The notes under the pieces are model-generated. The model was not told the origin of the DNA. It saw only the letters and a program-made list of their open reading frames with translations, and ran no database searches. Positions 45,508 to 55,021 of a stretch of DNA of 64,000 nucleotides are shown here, one piece after another (the stretch's first letter is position 1; each line of letters begins with the position of its first letter). This stretch comes from Prochlorococcus sp. AG-388-A01. Lineage in GTDB: Bacteria > Cyanobacteriota > Cyanobacteriia > PCC-6307 > Cyanobiaceae. The position numbers and the translations under genes are program-made. The stretch covers positions 45,514 to 109,513 of the forward strand of contig QCGK01000005.1 in the NCBI GenBank assembly GCA_003279945.1, given 5' to 3'.

Positions 45508-47010
45508 TCAAGTTAAACTATTTTTGATTTTACCATTTATTAATTCGCCAACTATTGCTATGGAGCAATAAGCTATCAAAACTATGGTAACTTCTTGCAA
45601 TGCGAAGGAACTTAGTGATTCTTGCAATTGCCAACCTAGACCAACACTTCCAATAACCCCAACGATTGCAGTTTCTCTAATAATTATGTCAGATCGATAA
45701 GCACAATATGCTAAATAACTTTTTGCTTGTTGTGAAAATAAACCTAAAAGCCAACTAGTCTTTTTTGAGATTCCTAAAGATTTCATTGCGATATAATTTC
45801 TCTTGTCTTGGCTATCTAGATTTGTAAAAAGTAATTTGCTTGTAATGCCAGCATTATGCAGACCTAGTGTTAAAGCTGCTAAAGATAAAGAAGGATTATT
45901 AAAAGTTAATAGAGTTAAAAGTATTATTGGTGTAGGTATTAAACGTAATAAAAATGCAAAAATTTTTATAAGACTTTTAGAAGTATTGTTATTAAAAATT
46001 AATATAACTAAAGGAGGAAAACTAATTGCGATTCCCGTCGATAAAAGACTTAAAATTATTGTTTCCCATATAATTTTTAAGAAATCAAATAATCCTAAAT
46101 CTAAGCTTGATCTAAATAGAAAACTAACAGAATTAAAATTTTCAAAATTATTATTAAAAACAAAATAAAGAAAATATGAAAAAGAAAGTAAGATTGTTAT
46201 AAAAAAAACTGTAATGAAAAAAATAGATAGGATTTTATTTGTATGGTTAAATTTTATTTTTTTGAATATTAATCCAGAAAGAATTATCAAAATTGCTAAG
46301 GACCACAAATAAGTCCATAACTCTCTGAAATTTAAAGTTTGGAAAGATAAAAAAATACTAGTACCAATTCCTCCAATTCCAAAAAGTCCTAAAATCACCG
46401 TACTTCTTATTGAACACTCCAGTCGATATAAACCAAAGTTTTTAAATGTATTTATTATTGGATTCCATATTAAAGTTAATAGAGCAGAAAATTTAGGCGC
46501 ATTTAGTTGGTTTATAGATTCAAAATTTTTGTAGTCAATAGTTTCTAATTGTTCAGCAAAAACTTTTGAATTAACAGCAATATATGGAATACATATAGCT
46601 ATTATGCCTATTGAAAAATTTATGCCATATATTTGCATTAATAGTATTCCCCAAACTACTTCATGAATAGATCTAATTATTGTTAGAAAAAGCCTTATTA
46701 TGTTGTAGAAAAAATTTGGAATATTAAAGATTTTATAAAAAATATTCGAGGATAATATTCCAAAAATTGCTCCAAAAATAATACTCACTATCCAACTAAA
46801 AAAACCAATTAAAATAGTTTCATTTAATCGATTAATTACGGCAATAATAATTTCATTATCGATTTTGGGATTAAATGCAGAAATTAAGAATTCTAGGAAT
46901 AATTTAAATCCTCCAAAATGTAGGTTGGTTATTAGTTGATACCCTAAAGGTATGCAAACTAAAATTGGAAGAAAAGATAATGAGGTATAGTTTAATTTTA
47001 ATTTATTCAA
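45508..47010 (-). CDS. phnE: Phosphonate/phosphite ABC transporter permease, double-domain PhnE
   Basis: 500 residues, about 11-12 membrane helices. Two copies of the binding-protein-dependent permease domain are fused: the first half includes the EAA-like loop QLNAPKFSALLTLIWNPI and the second half has SLGISKKTSWLLGLFSQQAK. Most PhnE proteins (about 260 aa) have one such domain, so this is a tandem fusion. Last gene of the phnD-phnC-phnE operon, 4 bp after phnC. Confidence 0.88.
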   Translation of the reverse strand: MNKLKLNYTSLSFLPILVCIPLGYQLITNLHFGGFKLFLEFLISAFNPKIDNEIIIAVINRLNETILIGFFSWIVSIIFGAIFGILSSNIFYKIFNIPNFFYNIIRLFLTIIRSIHEVVWGILLMQIYGINFSIGIIAICIPYIAVNSKVFAEQLETIDYKNFESINQLNAPKFSALLTLIWNPIINTFKNFGLYRLECSIRSTVILGLFGIGGIGTSIFLSFQTLNFRELWTYLWSLAILIILSGLIFKKIKFNHTNKILSIFFITVFFITILLSFSYFLYFVFNNNFENFNSVSFLFRSSLDLGLFDFLKIIWETIILSLLSTGIAISFPPLVILIFNNNTSKSLIKIFAFLLRLIPTPIILLTLLTFNNPSLSLAALTLGLHNAGITSKLLFTNLDSQDKRNYIAMKSLGISKKTSWLLGLFSQQAKSYLAYCAYRSDIIIRETAIVGVIGSVGLGWQLQESLSSFALQEVTIVLIAYCSIAIVGELINGKIKNSLT

Positions 47011-47014
47011 TTAA

Positions 47015-47752
47015 TTAATATATTTTGTCTAAATGAAACTTCCTTAAGTTAGTTCTTTTAATATCGAAAAAAATTTTACCATCCCTTATTCCCATAACTT
47101 TATCGAAATCTTTCAGCAAATCTAATCTATGTAATGCAACTAATGCTGTCTTAGGGTATTTTGTATTATTTTTATCTACATTTTCTAGAAGAAGGCTTTT
47201 AATTGTTGCTATCAACTTGGGATCTAAATTATTAAAAGGCTCATCTGCAAGTAATATATTAGATTCTTGAATTAATGATCTGGCTATAGCCACCCTTTGT
47301 TTTTGCCCCCCAGATAGTTTTCTGATTTTTTTATCGTAAATAGAGTTATGAAGTCTACATAATTGCATATATTTATGAGCTTTCTTAAAAGAACTAATAT
47401 TTAGCAAATTTTTAAAAGCGAAATAAAGATTGTTTTCCGCTAGTAGTCCACAATTAACATTTTGTTCTGCTGAGAGATCTTTTATTAGTCTTAAATCTTG
47501 CCAAATAGTTGTTATCTTGCATTTCTGCTTTCTATCTAATTCCTCATAACTTTTATTGAATATTTTAACCTCACCATGAGTAGGCTTGATAGTGCCATTA
47601 AGCACTGATATAAGAGTAGTTTTTCCTGAACCGCTTTTACCTAAAAGTGCAATTTTCTCGCCTGAATTTATTTTTAGATTTACTTTATTTAGAATCAGAT
47701 TATTTTCGTATTTATAAGATATATTTTTTAATTCTAAGACGGTATTTTTCAT
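47015..47752 (-). CDS. phnC: Phosphonate/phosphite ABC transporter ATPase
   Basis: 245 residues. Walker A GKSGSGKTT (about 37-45), Q-loop TIWQDLRLIKDLSAEQN, signature LSGGQKQRVAIARSL (about 146-160), Walker B ILLADEPFNNLD and H-loop VALHRL. Matches PhnC in length and order. The start overlaps the phnD stop by 4 bp (ATGA), indicating coupling. Confidence 0.92.
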   Translation of the reverse strand: MKNTVLELKNISYKYENNLILNKVNLKINSGEKIALLGKSGSGKTTLISVLNGTIKPTHGEVKIFNKSYEELDRKQKCKITTIWQDLRLIKDLSAEQNVNCGLLAENNLYFAFKNLLNISSFKKAHKYMQLCRLHNSIYDKKIRKLSGGQKQRVAIARSLIQESNILLADEPFNNLDPKLIATIKSLLLENVDKNNTKYPKTALVALHRLDLLKDFDKVMGIRDGKIFFDIKRTNLRKFHLDKIY

Positions 47753-48642
47753 CTAATTTTATTTAATTTCCTCCCGATTTCCTCTATATTTTTATAATGT
47801 TTTGCTTCTGCTTTAATAAATCTTTTTGCATTGAACATATCTAATATTTTTTTATGTGATTTTTGCTTTATATCTAAATTTAGAATTACTGATTTAAGTT
47901 GTTTTGTAAACCCTCGCCCGAATCTATTTTCAAGATCCCCTTGAGCTACCCAATGATAGTCAACATATTCTGGTGTGATCCAGAATAATTCTAAATTACT
48001 TGTTCTTTTGGGATTGTTTTTAAGATTGTTTTCCCAAACTTGTTTATTTAAAGCTCCTGCATCATATGCTCCGCTATTTACTAAAGCTATTGTGGCATCA
48101 TGACTCCCACTAAAACCTACTTTCTTACCTTTAAAGTGTTTAATTTCTACTCCTGTTTGATTTAAGAAATATTCTGGCATTAATCTTCCAGAAGTTGAGT
48201 TTTTAGAGCCAAAAGTAAATCTTAAATTTTTGAGTTTTTTTAGTCCATTAATATTTGAAATTGAGTTAAGTCCCAAATTTTTATTTACTATAAAAACACT
48301 TTTAAATTCTTTATCGATATCTCTTTGTGCTATGACAATTGAATTTGGAGTTTGTAATCTTGCTTGAACTCCTGATAAACCACCAAACCAAACTAAATCT
48401 AAATCTTTTGTTCTAAATCCAGTTACTGCTGCAACATAATTAATAACAGGGATATACTTTACTTCTATATCTAATTGTTTGGATAACTCTTTTGAAAATA
48501 AATTAAATCTTTTGTCTAAAACATCTTGATTTTGGTCAGGTATTGCTCCAACCTTTAAAACTCTGGAATTTGAAAATACAGGTGATGAAAAAATTGATAA
48601 TAATATAGATGATGTAAATAAAAAGTTTTTTAATTTACCCAT
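47749..48642 (-). CDS. phnD: Phosphonate/phosphite-binding periplasmic protein
   Basis: 297 residues with a signal peptide (MGKLKNFLFTSSILLSIFSSPVFS). The mature protein begins LKVGAIPDQNQDVLDKRF. Features shared with PhnD/PtxB are GAIPDQ, DLVWFGGLSGVQARLQTP, FGSKNSTSGRLMPEYFL and VGFSGSHDATIALV. In Prochlorococcus this protein (PhnD1 type) is known to bind phosphite and methylphosphonate. No ptxD or C-P lyase gene is in the window, so its use may be broad phosphorus scavenging. Confidence 0.92.
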   Translation of the reverse strand: MGKLKNFLFTSSILLSIFSSPVFSNSRVLKVGAIPDQNQDVLDKRFNLFSKELSKQLDIEVKYIPVINYVAAVTGFRTKDLDLVWFGGLSGVQARLQTPNSIVIAQRDIDKEFKSVFIVNKNLGLNSISNINGLKKLKNLRFTFGSKNSTSGRLMPEYFLNQTGVEIKHFKGKKVGFSGSHDATIALVNSGAYDAGALNKQVWENNLKNNPKRTSNLELFWITPEYVDYHWVAQGDLENRFGRGFTKQLKSVILNLDIKQKSHKKILDMFNAKRFIKAEAKHYKNIEEIGRKLNKIR

Positions 48643-48657
48643 GATTGATATTGAAAG

Positions 48658-49854
48658 TTAATAATAGGAAGAAATTGCTTTTTGCAGTCTATTTAGACCA
48701 TCTTTAATTTTAACTTCTGAAGCTGCACAAGAAATTCTTATACATTGATCAACCCCAAAAGCTTTTCCAGGCACAACAACTAATCCGTAATCTTGAAGTA
48801 CTTTTTTGGAGAAATCAAGAGAAGTAATTGAGGGGTTAGGTAATCTTGGAAATGCGTAAAAAGCTCCATTAGGTTCATTTATATAAATACCATTTATACT
48901 TTTAAGGCCCTCATAGAGCATAATTCTCCTTTGATCATAATTGCTATTTATCATTGAGAAATACTCATTGTTTATTTTTAAAGCCTCCAAAGCCCCTTTT
49001 TGAACAAAAGAACAAACATTACTTGTACTTTGACTTTGCAATGCTGAGGATGCCTTGATCACATCTTTGGGGCCTACTAAATAACCTATCCTCCAACCAG
49101 TCATAGCCCATCCTTTTGCAAAACCATTTATTATAAAAATTCTCTCTTTTAAATCATTTGCTAATTCAAGTAAACTATAGTGAATAAAATCTTTTTTAAG
49201 GATTAGTTCGTAAATCTCATCAGAAAGAATATTTATGCTCGGATTTTCTCTTGCTATATCAGCAATTTGCAATAACTCTTCTTTTGACATTACTCTCCCA
49301 GTAGGGTTATTAGGAGAATTGATAATTATAAATTTAGTTTTTGAAGAGATTTTAGACTTTAAATCTTTTACATTGATTTTAAATCCATCTTCAGCAGAAG
49401 AATTTGTAAAGATTGGCTTTCCTCCAGCCAACTTAACCATCTGGGGATAACTTAACCAGTATGGAGCAGCTATAATTACTTCGTCTCCATCATTTAATAA
49501 AACTTGGAAAAGATTATATATAGCTTGTTTAGCTCCATTCGTGACCATTACATTTTCAAATTCAACTTTTAAGTTGTTTTGACTTTGAAGTTTATTCGCT
49601 ATTGCTTTTCGTAGATCCAAATTTCCCGCTGCAGGTCCATACTTTGTAAATCCATCAAATATAGCTTTACTTGTAGCCTCTATAACTTCTTTTGGAGCAT
49701 TAAAATCGGGTTCGCCTGCACTTAAATTACAAATATCTACTCCCTCTGCAGCTAATTGATTTGCTTTAGCACTTATCTGCAGTGTAAGCGAAGGCTCAAT
49801 TGATAGTGCCCGTTTAGATAAGTTATCTTTACTCATTGATTTATAGCTTTTCAA
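48658..49854 (-). CDS. aspC: Class I aspartate/prephenate aminotransferase
   Basis: 398-residue PLP enzyme. LSAGEPDFNAP (about 45), TNGAKQAIYNL and NSPNNPTGRVMSKEEL (about 175-190) are present. The PLP lysine is in NGFAKGWAMTGWRIGYLV (about 245), and the arginine that holds the substrate carboxylate is in CIRISCA near the end. Class Ib aspartate aminotransferase, often also active on prephenate. The first Met gives six extra residues; the true start may be MSKDNLSKRALSIEPS. It is 15 bp upstream of phnD on the same strand. Confidence 0.9.
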   Translation of the reverse strand: MKSYKSMSKDNLSKRALSIEPSLTLQISAKANQLAAEGVDICNLSAGEPDFNAPKEVIEATSKAIFDGFTKYGPAAGNLDLRKAIANKLQSQNNLKVEFENVMVTNGAKQAIYNLFQVLLNDGDEVIIAAPYWLSYPQMVKLAGGKPIFTNSSAEDGFKINVKDLKSKISSKTKFIIINSPNNPTGRVMSKEELLQIADIARENPSINILSDEIYELILKKDFIHYSLLELANDLKERIFIINGFAKGWAMTGWRIGYLVGPKDVIKASSALQSQSTSNVCSFVQKGALEALKINNEYFSMINSNYDQRRIMLYEGLKSINGIYINEPNGAFYAFPRLPNPSITSLDFSKKVLQDYGLVVVPGKAFGVDQCIRISCAASEVKIKDGLNRLQKAISSYY

Positions 49855-49997
49855 ATATGACCCTTAGTAATAACAAATGCATGAATTTACAATAAGTAAA
49901 AGTATCACAGAATGGTTTAATTTAGTACATTTTCTTAATTTTATTTATTTTCATGTTTTGAGTTCTTAAGATAATAAAGATTTTAAGTTTTGTTTCG

Positions 49998-50501
49998 GTG
50001 AAAAGGTTAGTTATTGGAAGAGGAAGTGTATTTGCAGATCTATTAATAATTGGTGAAGCACCTGGAGCACAGGAAGACTTAGAGGGAAAACCTTATGTAG
50101 GCAAATCTGGTAAATTATTAAATGAATTATTGAAAAAAGCGGGGATTGATTACGAGAAGGATGTTTATTTTTGTAATGTAATTAAATGTCGTCCACCAAA
50201 TAACAGAAAACCCACTTCCAGAGAAATCAACATTCATAAACCTTGGTTATTACAACAAATAAAACTAGTTGATCCAAAATTTATAGTACTTACTGGTTCC
50301 ACTGCTATGAAAGCTATTTTAAAAGTTAAGGATCCTATAAGTAATTTAAGAGGTCAATGGATTAAAAAAGATGAGAGAGAAATAATGGTAATTTTTCATC
50401 CCTCATATTTGTTGAGATTTCCTTCAAAAGAAATTAATAAACCTTATCATCTGACTTTAAAAGACCTACAGAATGTAAGTGGTAAACTATATGCCTTATA
50501 A
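49998..50501 (+). CDS. Family-4-type uracil-DNA glycosylase lacking most Fe-S cluster ligands
   Basis: 167 residues. Excises uracil from DNA. Motif I is GEAPGAQEDLEGKPYVGKSG (residues 19-38), the middle motif is VIKCRPPNNRKP, and motif II is HPSYLLR (134-140). Family 4 enzymes normally begin with a CxxC pair before motif I and have a fourth Cys after KCRPP. Here the N-terminal CxxC is absent (an in-frame stop precedes the GTG start) and the fourth position is His80. Only C64 of the four remains, so the [4Fe-4S] cluster is predicted lost. Confidence 0.82.
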   Translation: MKRLVIGRGSVFADLLIIGEAPGAQEDLEGKPYVGKSGKLLNELLKKAGIDYEKDVYFCNVIKCRPPNNRKPTSREINIHKPWLLQQIKLVDPKFIVLTGSTAMKAILKVKDPISNLRGQWIKKDEREIMVIFHPSYLLRFPSKEINKPYHLTLKDLQNVSGKLYAL

Positions 50502-50535
50502 TTTAGTGAAACCTTTTTGAATATCAAGAATTTTA

Positions 50536-51753
50536 ATGTCATTAACTCAATCAAAAGAGGTTAATAGTCTCTCCAAAAGGTATTCAACTCACATTGAGAG
50601 GAGGACGACTAGAACAGTAATGGTTGGTGATATAGCTATTGGAAGTGATTATCCAGTTAGAGTTCAATCCATGATCAATGAAGATACTATGGATGTCGAA
50701 AATGCTTTCTTGGCTATCAAAAGACTAAATGATGTGGGTTGTGAAATAGTAAGATTAACTGTTCCTTCCTTGGCGCATGCAAAAGCCGTAGGAGAAATTA
50801 AGGTGAAGTTGTTAAAAAATAATATCAACACTCCATTGGTTGCTGATGTTCATCATAATGGCATGAAAATTGCAATGGAGGTTGCAAAACATGTTGATAA
50901 AGTAAGAATTAATCCTGGATTGTTTGTGTTTGAACAATCAGACCCTACAAGAACTGAATATACAGATGAGGAATGTGAAACTATTAAACAAAAAATTCTT
51001 AAAAGATTTACCCCTTTAGTTGAAGTTTTAAAGGCTGAAAACAAAGCTCTAAGGATTGGAGTTAATCATGGATCTCTATCTGAGAGAATGCTTTTTACTT
51101 ATGGAGACACTCCATTGGGAATGACAGAATCTGCGATGGAGTTTGTTAAAATTTGTGATGAGCTTGATTTTCATAACATAATTATTTCTATGAAAGCTTC
51201 ACGGGCCCCAGTCATGATGGCAGCTTACAGGATGATTGCAGATAGGCTTGACTCAGAGGGATATAACTATCCCCTGCATTTAGGAGTGACAGAAGCTGGA
51301 GATGGTGATTATGGAAGGATTAAAAGTACTGCAGGAATCGGAACGCTTTTAGCAGAGGGATTAGGAGATACCATTAGGGTTTCTTTAACAGAAGCCCCAG
51401 AGAAGGAAATTCCAGTTTGCTATTCAATTTTGCAATCTTTAGGATTAAGAAAAACGATGGTTGAATATATCAGTTGCCCTAGCTGTGGGAGAACACTTTT
51501 CAATCTAGAAGAAGTCGTAGACAAAGTTAGGAATGCTACTGCTCATTTAACTGGATTAGATATTGCAATAATGGGATGTATAGTAAATGGGCCAGGGGAA
51601 ATGGCAGATGCTGATTATGGTTATGTTGGTAAAGGTAAAGGTACTATTGCTTTATATAGAAGGAAAGAAGAGATAAAAAGAATTCCTGAAGACGAGGGGG
51701 TTAATGCTTTAATCCAACTTATTAAGGATGATGGGAAATGGATTGATCCTTAA
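50536..51753 (+). CDS. ispG: 4-hydroxy-3-methylbut-2-enyl diphosphate synthase
   Basis: 405 residues, MEP isoprenoid pathway. The N-terminal TIM barrel starts with [25 protein letters not shown]. The C-terminal [4Fe-4S] domain has [14 protein letters not shown] (C-x2-C), then [18 protein letters not shown] with the third Cys and the glutamate ligand. It provides precursors for carotenoids and phytol, linking to the lycopene cyclase gene. 34 bp after the UDG gene. Confidence 0.97.
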   Translation: MSLTQSKEVNSLSKRYSTHIERRTTRTVMVGDIAIGSDYPVRVQSMINEDTMDVENAFLAIKRLNDVGCEIVRLTVPSLAHAKAVGEIKVKLLKNNINTPLVADVHHNGMKIAMEVAKHVDKVRINPGLFVFEQSDPTRTEYTDEECETIKQKILKRFTPLVEVLKAENKALRIGVNHGSLSERMLFTYGDTPLGMTESAMEFVKICDELDFHNIIISMKASRAPVMMAAYRMIADRLDSEGYNYPLHLGVTEAGDGDYGRIKSTAGIGTLLAEGLGDTIRVSLTEAPEKEIPVCYSILQSLGLRKTMVEYISCPSCGRTLFNLEEVVDKVRNATAHLTGLDIAIMGCIVNGPGEMADADYGYVGKGKGTIALYRRKEEIKRIPEDEGVNALIQLIKDDGKWIDP

Positions 51754-51815
51754 GGATTTGTCAAATTTTTGAAATTATAAATAAAATCTTTTTATAATTA
51801 AAAATATCGTATTCT

Positions 51816-53150
51816 TTGAAGATAAGAAAATTGCTTAAAAAAAATTTTATAATTTTATTTGCTACGACCATTTCCGGGATATTTTTTAATAATTTTGCAG
51901 AGGCAACAGTTTTAAATAATAGTTATAAAGAAGTAATTGATCATGTCTGGCAAATTGTATACAGAGATTTTCTTGATTCAAGTGGTAAATTTCAAAAGTC
52001 TAATTGGATTAAGTTAAGAAAAGAATTTTTATCAAAAACATACTTAGATAGCAGTGAAGCATATGATGCAATTAGAGATATGCTTTCGAACTTAGATGAT
52101 TCTTATACAAGATTTTTAGAACCTAAGGAGTTTAATCAAATGAGAATTGATACCTCTGGTGAATTAACTGGAATTGGTATCCAAATAGTTAAAGATAAAG
52201 AATCTGATGATTTAATAATTATTTCTCCCATAGAAGGCACACCTGCTTTTGATGCTGGAATTAAAGCTAGAGATAAAATATTATCTATAGATGATATTTC
52301 TACCGAAGGTATGAATATAGAGGAAGCCGTTAAATTAATAAGAGGACTAAGAGGTACTAAAGTTAAGCTTGAAATTCTTAGAGGTTCTAAATCTTTTTTT
52401 AAGATTTTATTAAGAGAAAAGATTGAAATAAAAACTGTTTCAAGTAAAGTCAATCAAGCCAAAAATGGCTTATTAATTGGCTACGTAAGAATCAAACAAT
52501 TTAATGCAAATGCATCAAGAGAGACAAGAGAGGCTATTAAGTATTTAGAAACAAAAAAAGTCGCAGGATATGTTCTTGACTTAAGAAGTAATCCTGGAGG
52601 TTTATTAGATTCAAGCATTGATATCTCTAGACATTTCATTAACAAAGGAGTAATAGTAAGTACCTTAAGTAAAGATGGTTTAAAAGAAACAAAAAGAGGA
52701 AACGGTCAAGCTTTAACAAAAAAGCCAATGGTAGTCTTAGTTAATGAGGGTTCTGCCAGTGCTAGTGAAATAGTTTCCGGGGCAATAAAAGATAATAAAA
52801 GAGGAAAATTAGTTGGGAAGAAAACTTTTGGGAAAGGTCTAGTTCAATCTATGAGAACTTTAGTTGATGGTTCAGGGTTAACTGTTACAGTCGCTAAGTA
52901 TTTAACTCCGAATGGTACTGATATAAACAAGTCTGGAATTGTGCCAGACATAGAAGTAAGAATGAATATCAATCCTATTCTTCAAAGAGAGATTGGAACT
53001 AGAAAGGATAAACAATATAAAGCAGGCGAAAAAGAGCTAATAAATATAATTAAAAAGGAAAATCAAATAAGCCAGTTTGACCCTGCCACTACAAACCTGA
53101 ATGCAGTCCTAAAAATTAATAAGGAAAATAAAGTATTTTCATTAAATTAA
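51816..53150 (+). CDS. ctpA: Carboxyl-terminal processing protease (CtpA/S41 family)
   Basis: 444 residues with a signal peptide (KIRKLLKKNFIILFATTISGIFFNNFAEA). PDZ domain about residues 105-190 (TGIGIQIVKDKESDDLIIIS ... GDKVL-type KARDKILSIDD). The S41 catalytic core has YVLDLRSNPGGLLDSS and VLVNEGSASASEIVSGAIKD (nucleophile Ser). The catalytic Lys is in KLVGKKTFGKGLVQS about 25 residues on. Cyanobacterial CtpA-type proteases trim the D1 protein in the thylakoid lumen. TTG start. Confidence 0.93.
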   Translation: MKIRKLLKKNFIILFATTISGIFFNNFAEATVLNNSYKEVIDHVWQIVYRDFLDSSGKFQKSNWIKLRKEFLSKTYLDSSEAYDAIRDMLSNLDDSYTRFLEPKEFNQMRIDTSGELTGIGIQIVKDKESDDLIIISPIEGTPAFDAGIKARDKILSIDDISTEGMNIEEAVKLIRGLRGTKVKLEILRGSKSFFKILLREKIEIKTVSSKVNQAKNGLLIGYVRIKQFNANASRETREAIKYLETKKVAGYVLDLRSNPGGLLDSSIDISRHFINKGVIVSTLSKDGLKETKRGNGQALTKKPMVVLVNEGSASASEIVSGAIKDNKRGKLVGKKTFGKGLVQSMRTLVDGSGLTVTVAKYLTPNGTDINKSGIVPDIEVRMNINPILQREIGTRKDKQYKAGEKELINIIKKENQISQFDPATTNLNAVLKINKENKVFSLN

Positions 53151-54061
53151 TTACTCATATCCAACATTCTCTTTATTGGTACATAAGCTTTTCTTATTAT
53201 TTCTGGGTCAAGTTCGATAGACGGGGAATTATTTTTTAAACAATCAAGAATTTTTTCTAAAGTGTTTAATTTCATATATGGACACTCGTTACATTTGCAA
53301 CCCTCTATGTCTGGCACTTCAATGAAAATTTTGTTAGGTTCTTTCTTCTTCATTTGATGGATTATTCCTGGTTCAGTTAATACCATGTAAGTTTTAGATG
53401 GATCTTTACTGACGAAATCAAGGAGTTTACTAGTTGATCCAATAAAGTCCGAAAGAAGTAGTAAATTTTGACTACATTCAGGATGAGCAATGACTTTTGA
53501 TCCTGGATTTTGGTATTTTAATTTTAGTAATGCCTCTTCACTAAATGATTCATGAACAATACAGCTGCCAGGCCATAATTTAAGATTTTTCCCTGAATTT
53601 TTCTGTACCCATCTCCCAAGGTTCTGATCTGGTGCAAATATTATCTTTTTATCTTCAGGTATTTTTTTAACTAATGAGACTGCATTACTGCTTGTACATA
53701 TCAAATCACTTTGCGCTTTTACTTCTGCAGTACAATTAATATAACTTACGACATAGTGATCTGGATTTTCTTCCCTAAATTTTTGAAATTTATCTGAGGG
53801 ACAATCGTCTGCTAATGAGCATCCTGCGTTAATATCTGGTAATAGTACTGTTTTATTGGGGCTAAGTATTTTTGCAGTTTCGGCCATAAAGTGTACCCCG
53901 CAAAAAATTATTATATCTGCATCATTATTTGCAGCTTTCCTAGATAGATCTAATGAATCGCCAATAAAATCTGCAATTTCTTGAATCTCTGGAGCTTGAT
54001 AATAGTGCGCAAGAATAATGGCATTAGCTTTTTTGCAAAGCTCCTTTATTTCAGAAATCAA
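53147..54061 (-). CDS. nadA: Quinolinate synthase A
   Basis: 304 residues. Condenses iminoaspartate with dihydroxyacetone phosphate to quinolinate for NAD. AHYYQAPEIQEIADFIGDS (about 18-36) and FCGVHFMAETAKILSP are typical. The [4Fe-4S] ligands are three Cys including LPDINAGCSLADDCP and the C-terminal EGCKCNECPYM cluster. A TTG start at 54061 gives MISEIKELCKK; the frame stays open about 20 codons further upstream without an ATG, GTG or another TTG. Its 3' end overlaps ctpA by 4 bp. Confidence 0.95.
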   Translation of the reverse strand: MISEIKELCKKANAIILAHYYQAPEIQEIADFIGDSLDLSRKAANNDADIIIFCGVHFMAETAKILSPNKTVLLPDINAGCSLADDCPSDKFQKFREENPDHYVVSYINCTAEVKAQSDLICTSSNAVSLVKKIPEDKKIIFAPDQNLGRWVQKNSGKNLKLWPGSCIVHESFSEEALLKLKYQNPGSKVIAHPECSQNLLLLSDFIGSTSKLLDFVSKDPSKTYMVLTEPGIIHQMKKKEPNKIFIEVPDIEGCKCNECPYMKLNTLEKILDCLKNNSPSIELDPEIIRKAYVPIKRMLDMSN

Positions 54062-54164
54062 ATCCTCTTCGTTTTGAGCAGATTTCTGTTTTTCAGTAGA
54101 AGTTATACTGGTCAGGATTTAGAATATCTCTAAATAGATTATATGCCTTTAAACAGAAAAAATT

Positions 54165-55004
54165 CTGACAAACTTAAAAATTGCTATTGTTGGTGACTGT
54201 CATGGTCAATGGTCTGAATTAGACTTGAATGTTTTATCGGTTATTAAACCAAATATTGTTTTATTTGTTGGTGATATTTCTGATGGTAGTGTCAAAATAA
54301 TTAAAAAAATTAATGAGATCAAAATTCCTACTTTTGTGATTTTAGGAAATCATGATAGAGGTAAAGATAATACAGGTGAAATCCTCTCAAAGCAGATACG
54401 TGTTCTTGGAGGAAAATATTGTGCATGGAATTTGAATGTTTTTAATAATCAAATAAATTTGCTATCTGCAAGACCATGTAGTTCTGGCGGCGGTTATTAT
54501 CTTTCAAAAGAAGTTAAAGGCGTTTATGGACCTGTCACCGAACAAGATTCAATAAATAAAATTATAAAATGTTCTGAAGATACTATTGAAGATATACCTT
54601 TAATAATTATGTCTCATGCTGGCCCTTCGGGTTTAGGATCAGAACCCAAAAGCATTTGTGGGAAAGACTGGAAATCACCCTCTTTAGATTGGGGAGATAG
54701 AGATTTGTCTGTGGCTATTTCTCAAATACAAAAGAAAAGAAAAGTTGACCTTGTAATTTTTGGTCATATGCACAATCGGCTTAAAAGAAATCTTGGTTTA
54801 AGAGAGATGTTTAAAATTGATAGTAAAGGAACAATTTATTTCAATACTGCTGTGGTGCCAAGATATAAAACTGATAAAGATGGAAAATTATTAATTAACT
54901 TTTCATGGATTGAGTTTGAAAAAAATCAATTAAGACATGTTTCTCATCGATGGTATTCAGAGTTTGGCGAAATTTGTGAAGAAGATAGATTTTTTTATTA
55001 TTAA
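54165..55004 (+). CDS. Metallophosphoesterase (TIGR04168-like), start unclear or frameshifted
   Basis: Metal-dependent phosphoesterase of the calcineurin-like fold. Motif I, GDCHG, is encoded at about 54190-54204, upstream of the first standard start (TTG 54225), so the true protein must begin earlier. In frame there is only CTG 54165. Motif II is FVGDISDG, motif III LGNHDRG, then SHAGPSG and FGHMHN. An ATG at 54143 in the +1 frame would fuse to the gene if one A were missing from the A5 run near 54176-54180, giving NSDKLKIAIVGD. So a single-base indel, slippage or CTG initiation is likely. Confidence 0.8.
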   Translation: MTNLKIAIVGDCHGQWSELDLNVLSVIKPNIVLFVGDISDGSVKIIKKINEIKIPTFVILGNHDRGKDNTGEILSKQIRVLGGKYCAWNLNVFNNQINLLSARPCSSGGGYYLSKEVKGVYGPVTEQDSINKIIKCSEDTIEDIPLIIMSHAGPSGLGSEPKSICGKDWKSPSLDWGDRDLSVAISQIQKKRKVDLVIFGHMHNRLKRNLGLREMFKIDSKGTIYFNTAVVPRYKTDKDGKLLINFSWIEFEKNQLRHVSHRWYSEFGEICEEDRFFYY

Positions 55005-55021
55005 ATATTTTTGATCATATC

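Noticed and set aside
45803..46168. 121-codon plus-strand frame
   Set aside because: Antisense to phnE, Lys/Leu-rich artefact of AT-rich membrane-protein coding.
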